Shown: positions 27,644 through 35,379 of the stretch, piece by piece
How the letters are laid out: each line of letters begins with the position of its first letter
Position numbering within the stretch: the first letter of the stretch is position 1
NCBI RefSeq assembly: GCF_007830445.1
Contig: NZ_VLKR01000001.1
Coordinates: 186,001 to 250,000 of the forward strand
Length of the DNA stretch: 64,000 nucleotides
Reading direction: 5' to 3'
Source of the DNA: Sphingobacterium siyangense
GTDB taxonomy: Bacteria > Bacteroidota > Bacteroidia > Sphingobacteriales > Sphingobacteriaceae
Notes under the pieces: model-generated
Told to the model about the DNA's origin: nothing
Seen by the model: only the letters and a program-made list of their open reading frames with translations
Database searches by the model: none
Made by a program: the position numbers and the translations under genes

Positions 27644-27805
27644 TCATTTCGATTTAAGCCTGCTCAACGTTTCTTGTGTAATATCAAGATAAGAGGCAAG
27701 TATTTCTGTTACATGCTGTAGTGTGAAGCATCTGCTTATCTGGTCTATGTGTTCCTCAGTGATACTCGCGTTGTTTGTAAGATAATATTTTAGTTTTCCT
27801 ATCAT
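27644..27805 (-). pseudogene. Internally deleted Crp/Fnr-type regulator remnant (53-codon ORF)
   Basis: An intact minus-strand frame from ATG at 27805 to TGA at 27644 encodes 53 residues. The first 30 or so (MIGKLKYYLTNNASITEEHIDQI) look like the start of a Bacteroidota Crp/Fnr protein. The last 23 (TEILASYLDITQETLSRLKSK) look like the end of the same family, namely the recognition-helix region of the DNA-binding domain. The whole cyclic-nucleotide-binding barrel and dimer helix are absent, so a large in-frame deletion has joined the ends. It lies upstream of, and on the same strand as, the TPR-like gene, 77 bases away, and downstream of the oxidoreductase gene. Whether it is translated is unknown. 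Confidence 0.6.
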
Positions 27806-28047
27806 ACCAATTATTGTTTTGTTATTTGTTTATTACTGCAAGCAGTTTTGAAGTTAATTTTTAACGACACCCATGCCAAAACGTTCTTACATGCCTAACA
27901 CTTCTTGTCTATTTGAGGAAGCGCGAAACCCAGTATTTGCTTTTGAATAGTTTCAACTATTTTCAAGGTTCTGATTAATTTAGGAATATTAGGGTTCGAA
28001 AGGAGGATTGACTAGGTTTAATACAATGTAGAAATGTCTTTAAAGAA

Positions 28048-28644
28048 TTAATCGCACTTTACTCCTATTTTTTTTACCAATTCACTAATTTGACCTAAGT
28101 GCTCCTTTCTCACTTCATCTATTGCTAAAGTTCCGCCTAGAATTAACATTTCTTTATGCTGAAAGCGTGTTCCAAGTCTGTCCTCAAGCATAACTTTTTC
28201 CATGCTCTGAGCAATACCAATTTCCTCTAAAAACTTATTAGGATGTCCGGCAGTACAGATCACTATTCCCTGCTTAATTATTTTCATCTTTGGCAGCTCT
28301 GCTACTTGGCCATAAGCATAACCAAGGCAATAAACTCTATCAAACCAGCCTTTCATCATTGCAGGACAATCGCTCCACCAAACAGGATAAAGGAAGATAA
28401 TACAATCCGCATTTTCTATTTTTCGATGCTCTTCGAGCACATCATTGGGAATAGACAATTTGATATTGTTCCCCCCTTCCCGCTGGTATTCTTCTACGGT
28501 AAGATTACTCTGAAAATTGTTAGCATACAAATCGGAAACTTCAATAAAACAGTTCTCGGAAATCAACATCTTTTTTAAGTGATTATATATATCAAATGTA
28601 TACGACAGATTACTAGGATGGCAGTAAACAATTAAAATATTCAT
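28048..28644 (-). CDS. NAD(P)H-dependent oxidoreductase, flavodoxin-like fold
   Basis: A 198-residue protein of the NAD(P)H:quinone reductase / KefF-like family. Signs are the start MNILIVYCHPSNLSYTF (phosphate-binding loop for FMN), CIIFLYPVWWSDCPAMMKGWFDRVYCLGYAYG (family signature with the W-W-x-x-P-A-x-x-K-x-W-x-D-R pattern) and IVICTAGHPN. It should bind FMN or FAD and reduce quinones or related electrophiles in the cytoplasm. The Crp/Fnr remnant lies downstream on the same strand; an intact regulator of this type may once have controlled it. Confidence 0.88.
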   Translation of the reverse strand: MNILIVYCHPSNLSYTFDIYNHLKKMLISENCFIEVSDLYANNFQSNLTVEEYQREGGNNIKLSIPNDVLEEHRKIENADCIIFLYPVWWSDCPAMMKGWFDRVYCLGYAYGQVAELPKMKIIKQGIVICTAGHPNKFLEEIGIAQSMEKVMLEDRLGTRFQHKEMLILGGTLAIDEVRKEHLGQISELVKKIGVKCD

Positions 28645-28898
28645 AATAACAGTATTGTTTTTTCCTTCTAAGGATTACAAGATAATATATAAAGATTTCT
28701 GAAGCAAAGAATAAGTAACTGCTACCTAAACCACACTCAAACAATACCAGCACACTGCATCACACTTAAAATGAAATAATTATAAATTAATCTCATATAA
28801 ATATAATATTTTACAACTAGTATCAAAAAAAACACGTAGCTTAATACAGCTGGAAGTTGGAATCATATCGTATTTTTTTAATCTTATAAATTTAAAAA

Positions 28899-29411
28899 AT
28901 GAGAATTGCTCTATTTGGCACGCACAAAGTAGTTAAAACCACCTTAGCAGAAGAGCTTCTAGAAAAGCTTCCCGGGTATACACTGGAAGTAGAACCTTAC
29001 TATCAGCTGGAATCATCGGGGCATGAATTCCTTGAAGAACCCACTGCCGAAGATTTCGTTGAACAATTTAACTACTCCGCCCAGCTAATTTCACAAAGCG
29101 GAGACAATGTAATATTCGATAGATGTGTACTCGACATCTTAGCTTATCTGTATATTCTTGATCCAAAGAAAAATATTCAGTTCCTTTTTGAAAAGACCTT
29201 TGCTATATTGGCCGAAATTGATCTTTTGGTGTTTGTCCCCATTGAAGAACCCGATTTGATACCTTGCCACAAGTCGGATCTACCCAAACTTAGATCTAAA
29301 GTTAATGATTTACTCCGCGATTGGATTGACGACTTTGGTATACAAGCTATTGAAGTAAACGGCCCATTATCGAGTCGTAATAACCAGATACATGCAAAAA
29401 TTAAATCCTGA
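28899..29411 (+). CDS. AAA_28-like P-loop protein with altered Walker A
   Basis: A 170-residue protein with the look of small P-loop ATPases or kinases. The N-terminus MRIALFGTHKVVKTTLAEELLEKL corresponds to the usual G-T-H-S-x-G-K-T-T-L loop, but the Gly before the critical Lys is Val and the Ser position is Lys. The lysine and two threonines remain. A Walker-B-like strand (NVIFDRCVLDILAYLYI) and an ILAEIDLLVFVPIEEPD strand are kept, as in nucleotide-kinase folds. Activity is uncertain because of the changed loop. The next gene begins just past the stop, so both are translated together. Confidence 0.7.
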   Translation: MRIALFGTHKVVKTTLAEELLEKLPGYTLEVEPYYQLESSGHEFLEEPTAEDFVEQFNYSAQLISQSGDNVIFDRCVLDILAYLYILDPKKNIQFLFEKTFAILAEIDLLVFVPIEEPDLIPCHKSDLPKLRSKVNDLLRDWIDDFGIQAIEVNGPLSSRNNQIHAKIKS

Positions 29412-29412
29412 G

Positions 29413-29712
29413 ATGTTAGATTTTTATATTATTGATGATAAACAAGTAAAACCAGATTTCCCTGAAAAGGCAGGATTGGTTTTCGCTGGACAACTTGACG
29501 AAAAAACTTTCAGCAGTCTTCAGCGAAAAGGCATAATCGCCACACGATTTGACTATTATACGGATTTCAGGCTGGATACTGCTCTGATTAAACAAATTGA
29601 GCAAATTATACTAAACAAGGGACTCCAAATGGATACTGACATAAATAGCTTCATCCAAATACTTGACATTGCAAGTAACAAACAAAGTGGTTTAATTGCC
29701 TATAGTGATTAA
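29413..29712 (+). CDS. Unknown protein paired with the P-loop gene
   Basis: I do not recognise this protein. The best start is ATG at 29413, one base after the preceding stop, giving 99 residues (MLDFYIIDDKQVKPDFPEKAGL); an in-frame ATG at 29392 inside the upstream gene is also possible. It is small, soluble and acidic, with an alternating hydrophobic pattern (AGLVFAGQLDEKTF) and a helical C-terminus. The tight spacing suggests translational coupling and a joint role with the P-loop protein. Confidence 0.6.
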   Translation: MLDFYIIDDKQVKPDFPEKAGLVFAGQLDEKTFSSLQRKGIIATRFDYYTDFRLDTALIKQIEQIILNKGLQMDTDINSFIQILDIASNKQSGLIAYSD

Positions 29713-29747
29713 ACATATCTTTTGCATGAAGCGCGGTCCCTCCTTCG

Positions 29748-30053
29748 CTAAAACGGATCGTTTGAGCTCCCTATAAAGTTCATAAACTCAATTTTGGGCT
29801 CAACAGCAAGGTTTTTATCTCTTTGTTCCTGAAAAAGGACAAAGCTCGGTATTCTCAGCAATTGATCCTGTATCTCTTTATTCTTATATTGGGAAATATG
29901 TACGAAAGTATTGCTTTCACCACCCTGCAAAATAGTATACAGGAATTGTGTTCCATCTAACTTCCTGAAATCTTTGAGAAAGCTTTCAATCATTTTTTTA
30001 TTCATGTGTACATAGTCATCATGGACACTATAGGTTACTTTAACAACGATCAT
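29748..30053 (-). CDS. Antibiotic-biosynthesis-monooxygenase-like (ABM) protein
   Basis: From ATG at 30053 the gene encodes 101 residues (MIVVKVTYSVHDDYVHMNKKMIESFLKDFRKLDG). The pattern of a first strand, a long helix with DFRKLDG, TQFLYTILQGGESNTFVHISQY, and a SFVLFQEQRDKNL helix fits the dimeric alpha/beta-barrel ABM superfamily as found in Bacteroidota. The open frame reaches 30125, but the extra residues (MKSRSSLCALKIPLC) look non-coding. Members include heme-degrading and quinone-forming enzymes, but many are uncharacterised; no activity is assigned here. Confidence 0.72.
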   Translation of the reverse strand: MIVVKVTYSVHDDYVHMNKKMIESFLKDFRKLDGTQFLYTILQGGESNTFVHISQYKNKEIQDQLLRIPSFVLFQEQRDKNLAVEPKIEFMNFIGSSNDPF

Positions 30054-30072
30054 TTCTTTTATTAATTTATGT

Positions 30073-30365
30073 TTATAAATGCACAGCGGAATTTTCAATG
30101 CGCAAAGGGAGCTTCTCGATTTCACGTAAACTGACAGTCGAAGAAAGCCTTTGTGAATTGGACAACAAGATATGAAAAATTTGGGTCATTGGATCTCGGA
30201 ATGTACAATCTATAAGCATTAAAATGCCGGCAGCTGAGTGTACCAGCAATAAAAATTGTGAATCCCCATAAACGATTCGGTACATCACAAAAAATGAGAC
30301 TAACCATCGGGATTTTGATACGATTTGATCAAATTTAAACCTGTTATTTCATTATTTTCAGCCAT
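30073..30365 (-). pseudogene. Possible frameshifted small gene upstream of the ABM gene
   Basis: From ATG at 30365 one frame reads MAENNEITGLNLIKSYQNPDG and then meets TAG. A second frame overlapping there reads LVSFFVMYRIVYGDSQFLLLV and continues open to TAA at 30073 (RLSSTVSLREIEKLPLRIENSAVHL). Joined, they would give a protein of about 97 residues. Both parts look like normal protein sequence, but I do not recognise the family, so this is tentative. Confidence 0.35.
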
Positions 30366-30430
30366 TCATTCAATAACATTTATAAACAGTTAGCAAGTCC
30401 ATAGACATCTTCGAAATACAATCAGAAGCC

Positions 30431-31543
30431 ATGAACAATAAAAACCTTTCTACAAAGCCACACTATCCCATTTTAGACGGACTACGAGGCGTCGCTGCGA
30501 TTATCGTTGTAACCTTTCATCTCACGGAGCCATTGGGAACAGGACATCTCGATATCTTGGTCAACCATGGCTATTTGGCCGTTGACTTTTTCTTCCTTTT
30601 ATCTGGATTTGTAATCGGCTATGCCTATGATGATCGCTGGCATAAAATGTCTATTGGTACCTTCTTTAAACGCCGTATTGAACGCCTTCAGCCGATGGTT
30701 ATATTAGGTATGACTCTTGGCGCAATAGGCTTTTATTTTACAGATTCTACAATCTGGCCACTTATTCACACCGTTCCGCTCTGGAAAATGCTTTTGGTCA
30801 TGCTCATTGGTTATACGATTCTTCCAGTTCCCCTCTCTTTGGATATTCGAGGCTGGCAGGAAATGCATCCGCTCAATAGTGTCGGTTGGTCATTGTTTTT
30901 TGAATATATTGCCAATATGCTATATGCCATCGGTATTCGCAAACTATCCAAAACAGCGTTAAGCATTTTGGTCTTTATTGCAGCTGTGGCACTCGCCCAT
31001 TTGGCGATCACAAGTCCTACTGGAGATGTTAGCGGTGGCTGGACATTAAATGCTGAACAAGTGCGGATAGGAATCACCCGCACCATGTACCCTTTTTTTG
31101 CGGGACTCCTGCTATCCAGAATAACGAGCCCGAGCCGTATCCGACATGCTTTTTTATACTGTAGTATTTTAATCGCCATTGTATTGTATATGCCTCGTAT
31201 AGGTGGAGCAGAACAGCTCTGGATGAACGGGATATATGAGTCGGTATGTATTATCATTGTATTCCCCCTGATCGTTTACCTGGGGACAAGCAGCATATCA
31301 AGCAGCAGATTAGAAAACAAGCTTTGTAAATTTCTGGGTGACATCTCGTACCCGCTATACCTCGTACACTACCCTTTCGTCTATTTTTATGTTGCCTGGA
31401 TCAGCAACAATAAGGATATGACGCTTATAAAAGCTTTGCCTTATGCCCTATTGATTTTGGTAGGAAGTATTACAATGGCCTATGTAAGCTTGAAATGGTA
31501 TGACGAACCTGTCCGCAAATGGCTCAGAAAGAAACTGGGTTAA
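30431..31543 (+). CDS. Membrane acyltransferase (acyltransferase-3 family)
   Basis: A 370-residue polytopic protein with about ten transmembrane helices. The N-terminus has the acyltransferase-3 signature LDGLRGVAAIIVVTFH with the conserved His, followed by GYLAVDFFFLLSGFVIGYAYDDRW and FFKRRIERLQP with the R-x-x-R pattern. The C-terminal LGDISYPLYLVHYPFVYFY is also typical. Such proteins (OafA-like) move acyl groups onto sugars, glycans or lipids at the envelope; the substrate is unknown. It stands alone and is convergent with the DUF218 gene. Confidence 0.9.
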   Translation: MNNKNLSTKPHYPILDGLRGVAAIIVVTFHLTEPLGTGHLDILVNHGYLAVDFFFLLSGFVIGYAYDDRWHKMSIGTFFKRRIERLQPMVILGMTLGAIGFYFTDSTIWPLIHTVPLWKMLLVMLIGYTILPVPLSLDIRGWQEMHPLNSVGWSLFFEYIANMLYAIGIRKLSKTALSILVFIAAVALAHLAITSPTGDVSGGWTLNAEQVRIGITRTMYPFFAGLLLSRITSPSRIRHAFLYCSILIAIVLYMPRIGGAEQLWMNGIYESVCIIIVFPLIVYLGTSSISSSRLENKLCKFLGDISYPLYLVHYPFVYFYVAWISNNKDMTLIKALPYALLILVGSITMAYVSLKWYDEPVRKWLRKKLG

Positions 31544-31552
31544 TGTATAAAA

Positions 31553-31586
31553 AAAGTTAGCGGCATAAGGGGCAACCGCTAAAAAT
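31553..31586 (-). terminator. Terminator of the DUF218 gene
   Basis: TTAGCGG (31557-31563) and CCGCTAA (31575-31581) form a 7-bp stem. On the minus strand it is followed by a run of seven T, so it suits the minus-strand gene; the plus side lacks a good T-run. Confidence 0.6.
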
Positions 31587-31607
31587 AGTGCTATTCAATA
31601 CACCTGT

Positions 31608-32099
31608 TTAACGTTTCAGTATTCTTCGAATAGCTTGTTGTTCATGCCGTAACAACAAATTAAGTTCGTCGGGACTAACAGTCGACTTTGCAGCAATAAA
31701 CAATGCATTTGGGTAGTCAATGAATTTTTCTTGCAATAATTTCGCTCGCTTCATGTGAAAATCTGAGGTAATCACGATGAAGAGATCTGGAGAGATGTTT
31801 TTTATGATCTCTTTTGATAGCATAAAATCTTCGTAAGTATTTGTGGATAGTACACATGGAAGTAAATCTTTCTCTGCGACACCTCTTTCCATAAGATAAG
31901 CTTGAGCATAAGCGCCATGCGGCTTTTCTGTCCGATTGAAATGTTCACCCATGCCGCCGGTACACAAAATTGTAGTCCCTTCATTATGACAATAGAAATT
32001 ATAGGCACATTCATTTCTATCTAATGCCATAACGCTGAGATTCCCCCGCTCATCATTGGGTGCGCCCAACAATAATATCAGGTTTTTAATTTTTTCCAT
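31608..32099 (-). CDS. DUF218 (YdcF/ElyC-like) protein
   Basis: The best start is ATG at 32099 (MEKIKNLILLLGAPNDERGNLS), giving 163 residues; the frame is open to 32120. Motifs of the DUF218 family are visible: LILLLGAPND, ILCTGGMGE, ESTNTYEDF-like (LSTNTYEDFMLSKEII) and VITSDFHMKRAKLL. Some members act in envelope or cell-wall metabolism, but here there is no signal peptide or membrane helix, so a cytoplasmic location is likely. Function is unassigned. Confidence 0.82.
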   Translation of the reverse strand: MEKIKNLILLLGAPNDERGNLSVMALDRNECAYNFYCHNEGTTILCTGGMGEHFNRTEKPHGAYAQAYLMERGVAEKDLLPCVLSTNTYEDFMLSKEIIKNISPDLFIVITSDFHMKRAKLLQEKFIDYPNALFIAAKSTVSPDELNLLLRHEQQAIRRILKR

Positions 32100-32350
32100 A
32101 CGATTTAAATATTCATACAATCAAATGTAATAAGACCTGGATGAAAAGCAAGTAAGAAGTCGGTTAAATTTTATCCAGCCATTATTAACTCTCAACCATT
32201 TCATGCTCAAATAAATTAAAATGTTACAAAACATTTTTCAAAGTTGATTAATCAATCGATTGACTAAACTAATTGTGATAAAAGTTTATTTTTTTACACA
32301 CCAATAAAAGATGCCTTATTTATATTTATTGATACACAATATAAACCATT

Positions 32351-33931
32351 ATGAGAAAACTTTTAAATCTAATGCTTGCAACCCTCGCTTTAGGGGCTGC
32401 ATCCTGTAACAAGACCTTGGTAAATACCGAAGAAAGTGTCGAAACTCTAAAAGCAAAAACATCAACTAGCTCGGTAACAAATGAATGGAACAGTAATCCC
32501 TACAAGCTGAACGTCATCTATTTTGTTCCAAATGATGTGGATTCCATTCCCAACTTCAGAAAGCGTCTTAGCAAGATCCTGTTGGACGCCCAAAATATGT
32601 TTGCAAATAATATGGATCGCGAAGGGTTCGGCAGAAAATCCTTCGGATTGGATCTGCTCAATGACAGCCTGATTAATATCCATTACATCGCTGGAAAATA
32701 TGGCAAAGCTACTTATCCGTACTCAGGGGGCAGCGGCGCTGTGAAAGCCGAAGTGGACAGCTATTTTAATCAAAATCCGTCAGGAAAAAAAAGCGAGCAC
32801 AATCTAATCATTATTCCAACCTACAATACAGATCCAGCTAATCCGGGAGGCCCTCCATTCTATGGCACAGGTACCAGCTGCTACGCATTAGATTATGTAA
32901 ATCTGGACGCCAAAAACTTAGGAATAGGCGGTGATATTGGATGGAAAGCAACTGTATGGATAGGTGGAATGATTCACGAACTGGGCCATGGCTTAAATGC
33001 CAGCCACAACAGAATGAACAAAACGTTAGCGCCAGCTTTAGGTACGGCATTGATGGGTTCGGGCAATTCAACCTATGGAATCTCTACAACTTCTTTGACC
33101 AGTACCACAGCAGCAACATTTAACAATAGCCAAGTATTCAGCTCTGTGGTAAGAACTGACTGGTACGCATCCGCATCTGCAGAAATAACATCCTTATCAT
33201 CAAGCTTTGTGAACAATAAGATTATCGTTTCCGGGAAATTTACAACAACAAAACCGGTCAATGACATTGTTGTTTGGCATGATAGGGAGCCATTTGGAGT
33301 GAATAACGATTATGATGCCGTACAATGGTCGACAAAAATAATTGGACAGGATAGTTTTCGATTTGAGTGCCCATTAGCTGATTTTTATGATCTGACAGGG
33401 AATTACGAAATGAGAATAGGATTTCTCCATGTCAATGGAAGCCGTACCACCTTAGGATACGCCTATAACTTCGTTAACAATATACCCGATTTATCGAAGG
33501 TTGTGACCTATAAACTGTTACCGACAACAGGTTGGTCAATTGTAGCTAGCGATAGTAATGAGCCTGGATCACCAGCCAGCAATGTATTGGATATGAATAG
33601 AAGTACGGTCTGGCATACTCCGTGGTCGTCCACTCAAACCCCGCAGCCACATTTCTTTTCCGTCAATATGGGTGCATTACGCACCGTGAAAGGTATTGCT
33701 TTCCGTAACCGCGATAATTTAAATGGAGCGATGAAAGATGTCAATATTTACTCAAGTACAAATGGTGTAAGTTGGACCTTGATCAAAACGACACAATTGA
33801 GCAAAGTCGCGGGCTCCTGGATCAATGTCGACCTTACTACATCCGTTAGCACCCAATACCTTAAAATAGAGTCGACAAGTTCTTGGGGTGATTTCTTCTA
33901 TTCTCATCTTGCAGATTTTGGTGCATATTAA
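32351..33931 (+). CDS. Secreted metzincin-like protease lipoprotein with discoidin domain
   Basis: A 526-residue lipoprotein (lipobox GAASC, Cys19). A zinc-binding helix is clear: HELGHGLNASH at residues 209-219 fits the metzincin pattern H-E-x-x-H-x-x-[GN]-x-x-H, with Asn in place of the usual Gly. A Met-turn candidate is TALMGSGNS about 25 residues later. Residues about 275-380 look like a beta-sandwich. The last 140 residues (ASDSNEPGSPASNVLDMNRSTVWHTPWS... to YLKIESTSSWGDFFYSHLADF) match an F5/8-type C (discoidin) carbohydrate-binding domain. It is probably surface-exposed and acts on glycoproteins or host/plant glycans. It ends at a strong terminator. Confidence 0.82.
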   Translation: MRKLLNLMLATLALGAASCNKTLVNTEESVETLKAKTSTSSVTNEWNSNPYKLNVIYFVPNDVDSIPNFRKRLSKILLDAQNMFANNMDREGFGRKSFGLDLLNDSLINIHYIAGKYGKATYPYSGGSGAVKAEVDSYFNQNPSGKKSEHNLIIIPTYNTDPANPGGPPFYGTGTSCYALDYVNLDAKNLGIGGDIGWKATVWIGGMIHELGHGLNASHNRMNKTLAPALGTALMGSGNSTYGISTTSLTSTTAATFNNSQVFSSVVRTDWYASASAEITSLSSSFVNNKIIVSGKFTTTKPVNDIVVWHDREPFGVNNDYDAVQWSTKIIGQDSFRFECPLADFYDLTGNYEMRIGFLHVNGSRTTLGYAYNFVNNIPDLSKVVTYKLLPTTGWSIVASDSNEPGSPASNVLDMNRSTVWHTPWSSTQTPQPHFFSVNMGALRTVKGIAFRNRDNLNGAMKDVNIYSSTNGVSWTLIKTTQLSKVAGSWINVDLTTSVSTQYLKIESTSSWGDFFYSHLADFGAY

Positions 33932-33953
33932 AACTTAGATCGATAGAATAAAC

Positions 33954-33985
33954 GGCCGGTATAACAAATAGTACCGGCCTTTTTT
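33954..33985 (+). terminator. Terminator after the metzincin-like gene
   Basis: GGCCGGTA and TACCGGCC make an 8-bp GC-rich stem with a 10-base loop and a T-run. Confidence 0.88.
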
Positions 33986-33998
33986 AGCTTTGATCAAC

Positions 33999-34040
33999 AC
34001 CGAATAAGTGAGATTCATAACCGAATAAGTGAGATTCATA
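33999..34040. repeat. 21-bp perfect tandem repeat, two copies
   Basis: The 21-base unit beginning ACCGAATAAGTGAG occurs twice without a gap (33999-34019 and 34020-34040), just after the terminator and about 105 bases before the DinB gene. Confidence 0.9.
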
Positions 34041-34146
34041 ATTGAGGGTAGCAAATAATTTTATATTTTTAGTAGATCATACTGACTTTGACTTATCAAT
34101 AAGCTAGAAAAAACGATCGAAATAATCACTTATCACTAAAATTAGG

Positions 34147-34654
34147 ATGAATAGACAAGAACTGATCAAAACTTTTTCTGACAACCACCATACGGTTATT
34201 GCCTATATCCAGGCATTACCTGAGCCCCATTTTTCATATCGTAATCATGAAAAATGGACGGCTGGTCAGCAGCTAAAACATATTCTCTTAACGCTTCTAC
34301 CCTTTCCAAAGGTACTTCAGTCAAAAGATTATATAGCCCAAAAATTCGGATCCCTGCAACGCGCCACCTGGGACTACGACACGGTGCGTAACAATTATCT
34401 CAAAACAAGCCGGCAGGCCCCAAGTCAATTTTTGCCTGAAGAAATCCTGCCCGCACAGAAAGAGGGGCTGATTGCGCAACTGGAAAATCAATCAGCTATT
34501 TGTACTGTACAATGAAGAGGAGCTCGATAGCCTGGTTTTACCACATCCTTTGCTCGGCAAACTCAGTATTCGCGAAATGTTTTTTCTGATGAGCTATCAT
34601 CCCTTACACCACCTGAATCAAATCAAGGAAAACTTGGTCTCATTCAATCAATGA
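34147..34654 (+). pseudogene. DinB-like protein gene, frameshifted by a 4-bp duplication
   Basis: The first frame (MNRQELIKTFSDNHHTVIAYIQALPEPHF...) is a DinB/YfiT-like start and ends at TGA 34515. The second frame gives QLFVLYNEEELDSLVLPHPLLGKLSIREMFFLMSYHPLHHLNQIKENL, the end of the same family with the metal-ligand-like HPLHHL. The frames meet at ATCAATCA (34487-34494). Removing one ATCA restores E-N-Q-L-F-V-L in one frame, and the total of 508 bases less 4 is exactly 168 codons. This points to a slippage duplication that killed, or switches, the gene. DinB-like proteins are metal-dependent transferases or hydrolases of mixed function. Confidence 0.85.
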
Positions 34655-34704
34655 GCTACACTTTATTTATCAGCTTTTCATCGAATCAGTGTTAACGGTA
34701 CTGT

Positions 34705-35160
34705 CTATTCTCTTGTATGGACCATATCATATAAATCAAAGCCTTCAGCCCAATAGTCTTTATGGATTTCCCTTAGTATAAAACCATTTTTCTTATAAAA
34801 TCCGAACGTGAATTGAGAGGTACCGACTTCGATCTTTTCAACCTGATGATGGGTGTACAGAAAGTCAATACGGTGATGCAATAGGTTTTTTCCAAAACCA
34901 AATCCGTGATATTTTGGATTTAAAAAACTCCAGCTCAAAAATCCTGTGCGCTCATCATCAGAAAAACCTACTCCACCGCCACCAATAATTTGCCCGTTAA
35001 CCAGTGCAACAAAATACGTCTACATTTCCTGGTCAAGATATTCTGTGAAATCAGCAACCTCGCTCTGTGCAAAGTACTTCGGTATATTCATATGAAGAAT
35101 ATCGATCAGCTTATTTCTATCCTGAACATCATATTTCCTAATTTCCAAATACTTATCCAT
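34705..35160 (-). pseudogene. GNAT acetyltransferase gene with one in-frame amber codon
   Basis: One uninterrupted frame of 152 codons, from ATG at 35160 to the stop at 34705, contains a single TAG at 35020-35022 (TEYLDQEM-stop-TYFVALVNGQIIGGGG). Both sides are normal GNAT sequence: MDKYLEIRKYDVQDRNKLI at the start, IIGGGGVGF and the acetyl-CoA loop KYHGFGFGKNLLHHRI further on, and FGFYKKNGFILRE near the end. A Glu codon (GAG) may have become TAG. The 3' part could restart at a later ATG but would lack the first strands, so the enzyme is probably inactive. Confidence 0.85.
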
Positions 35161-35379
35161 AATTGGTATGATTACAAATCCCTGTCTATTGTTAACTTAC
35201 ATTTCCTTTGAAGTTTATTAAATATAATAATAATTTAGTGTGTTTTTATTGCGCTATTTCCAAGCCCACCGATTGGCCATATTTTTCCCAAGAAACATTA
35301 AAAACCATCGCTATTGGCTTGATTTTTGATTAATTTTACGGTCGCACTGCGGTAAGCAGATGATCATTAAATACCCAAT

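Noticed and set aside
30811-31257. 148-residue minus-strand frame in the acyltransferase gene
   Set aside because: Antisense to a strongly supported membrane protein, with no motif of its own.
34705-34938. Separate 77-residue protein
   Set aside because: It is the 3' part of the GNAT gene after an in-frame TAG, not an independent gene.
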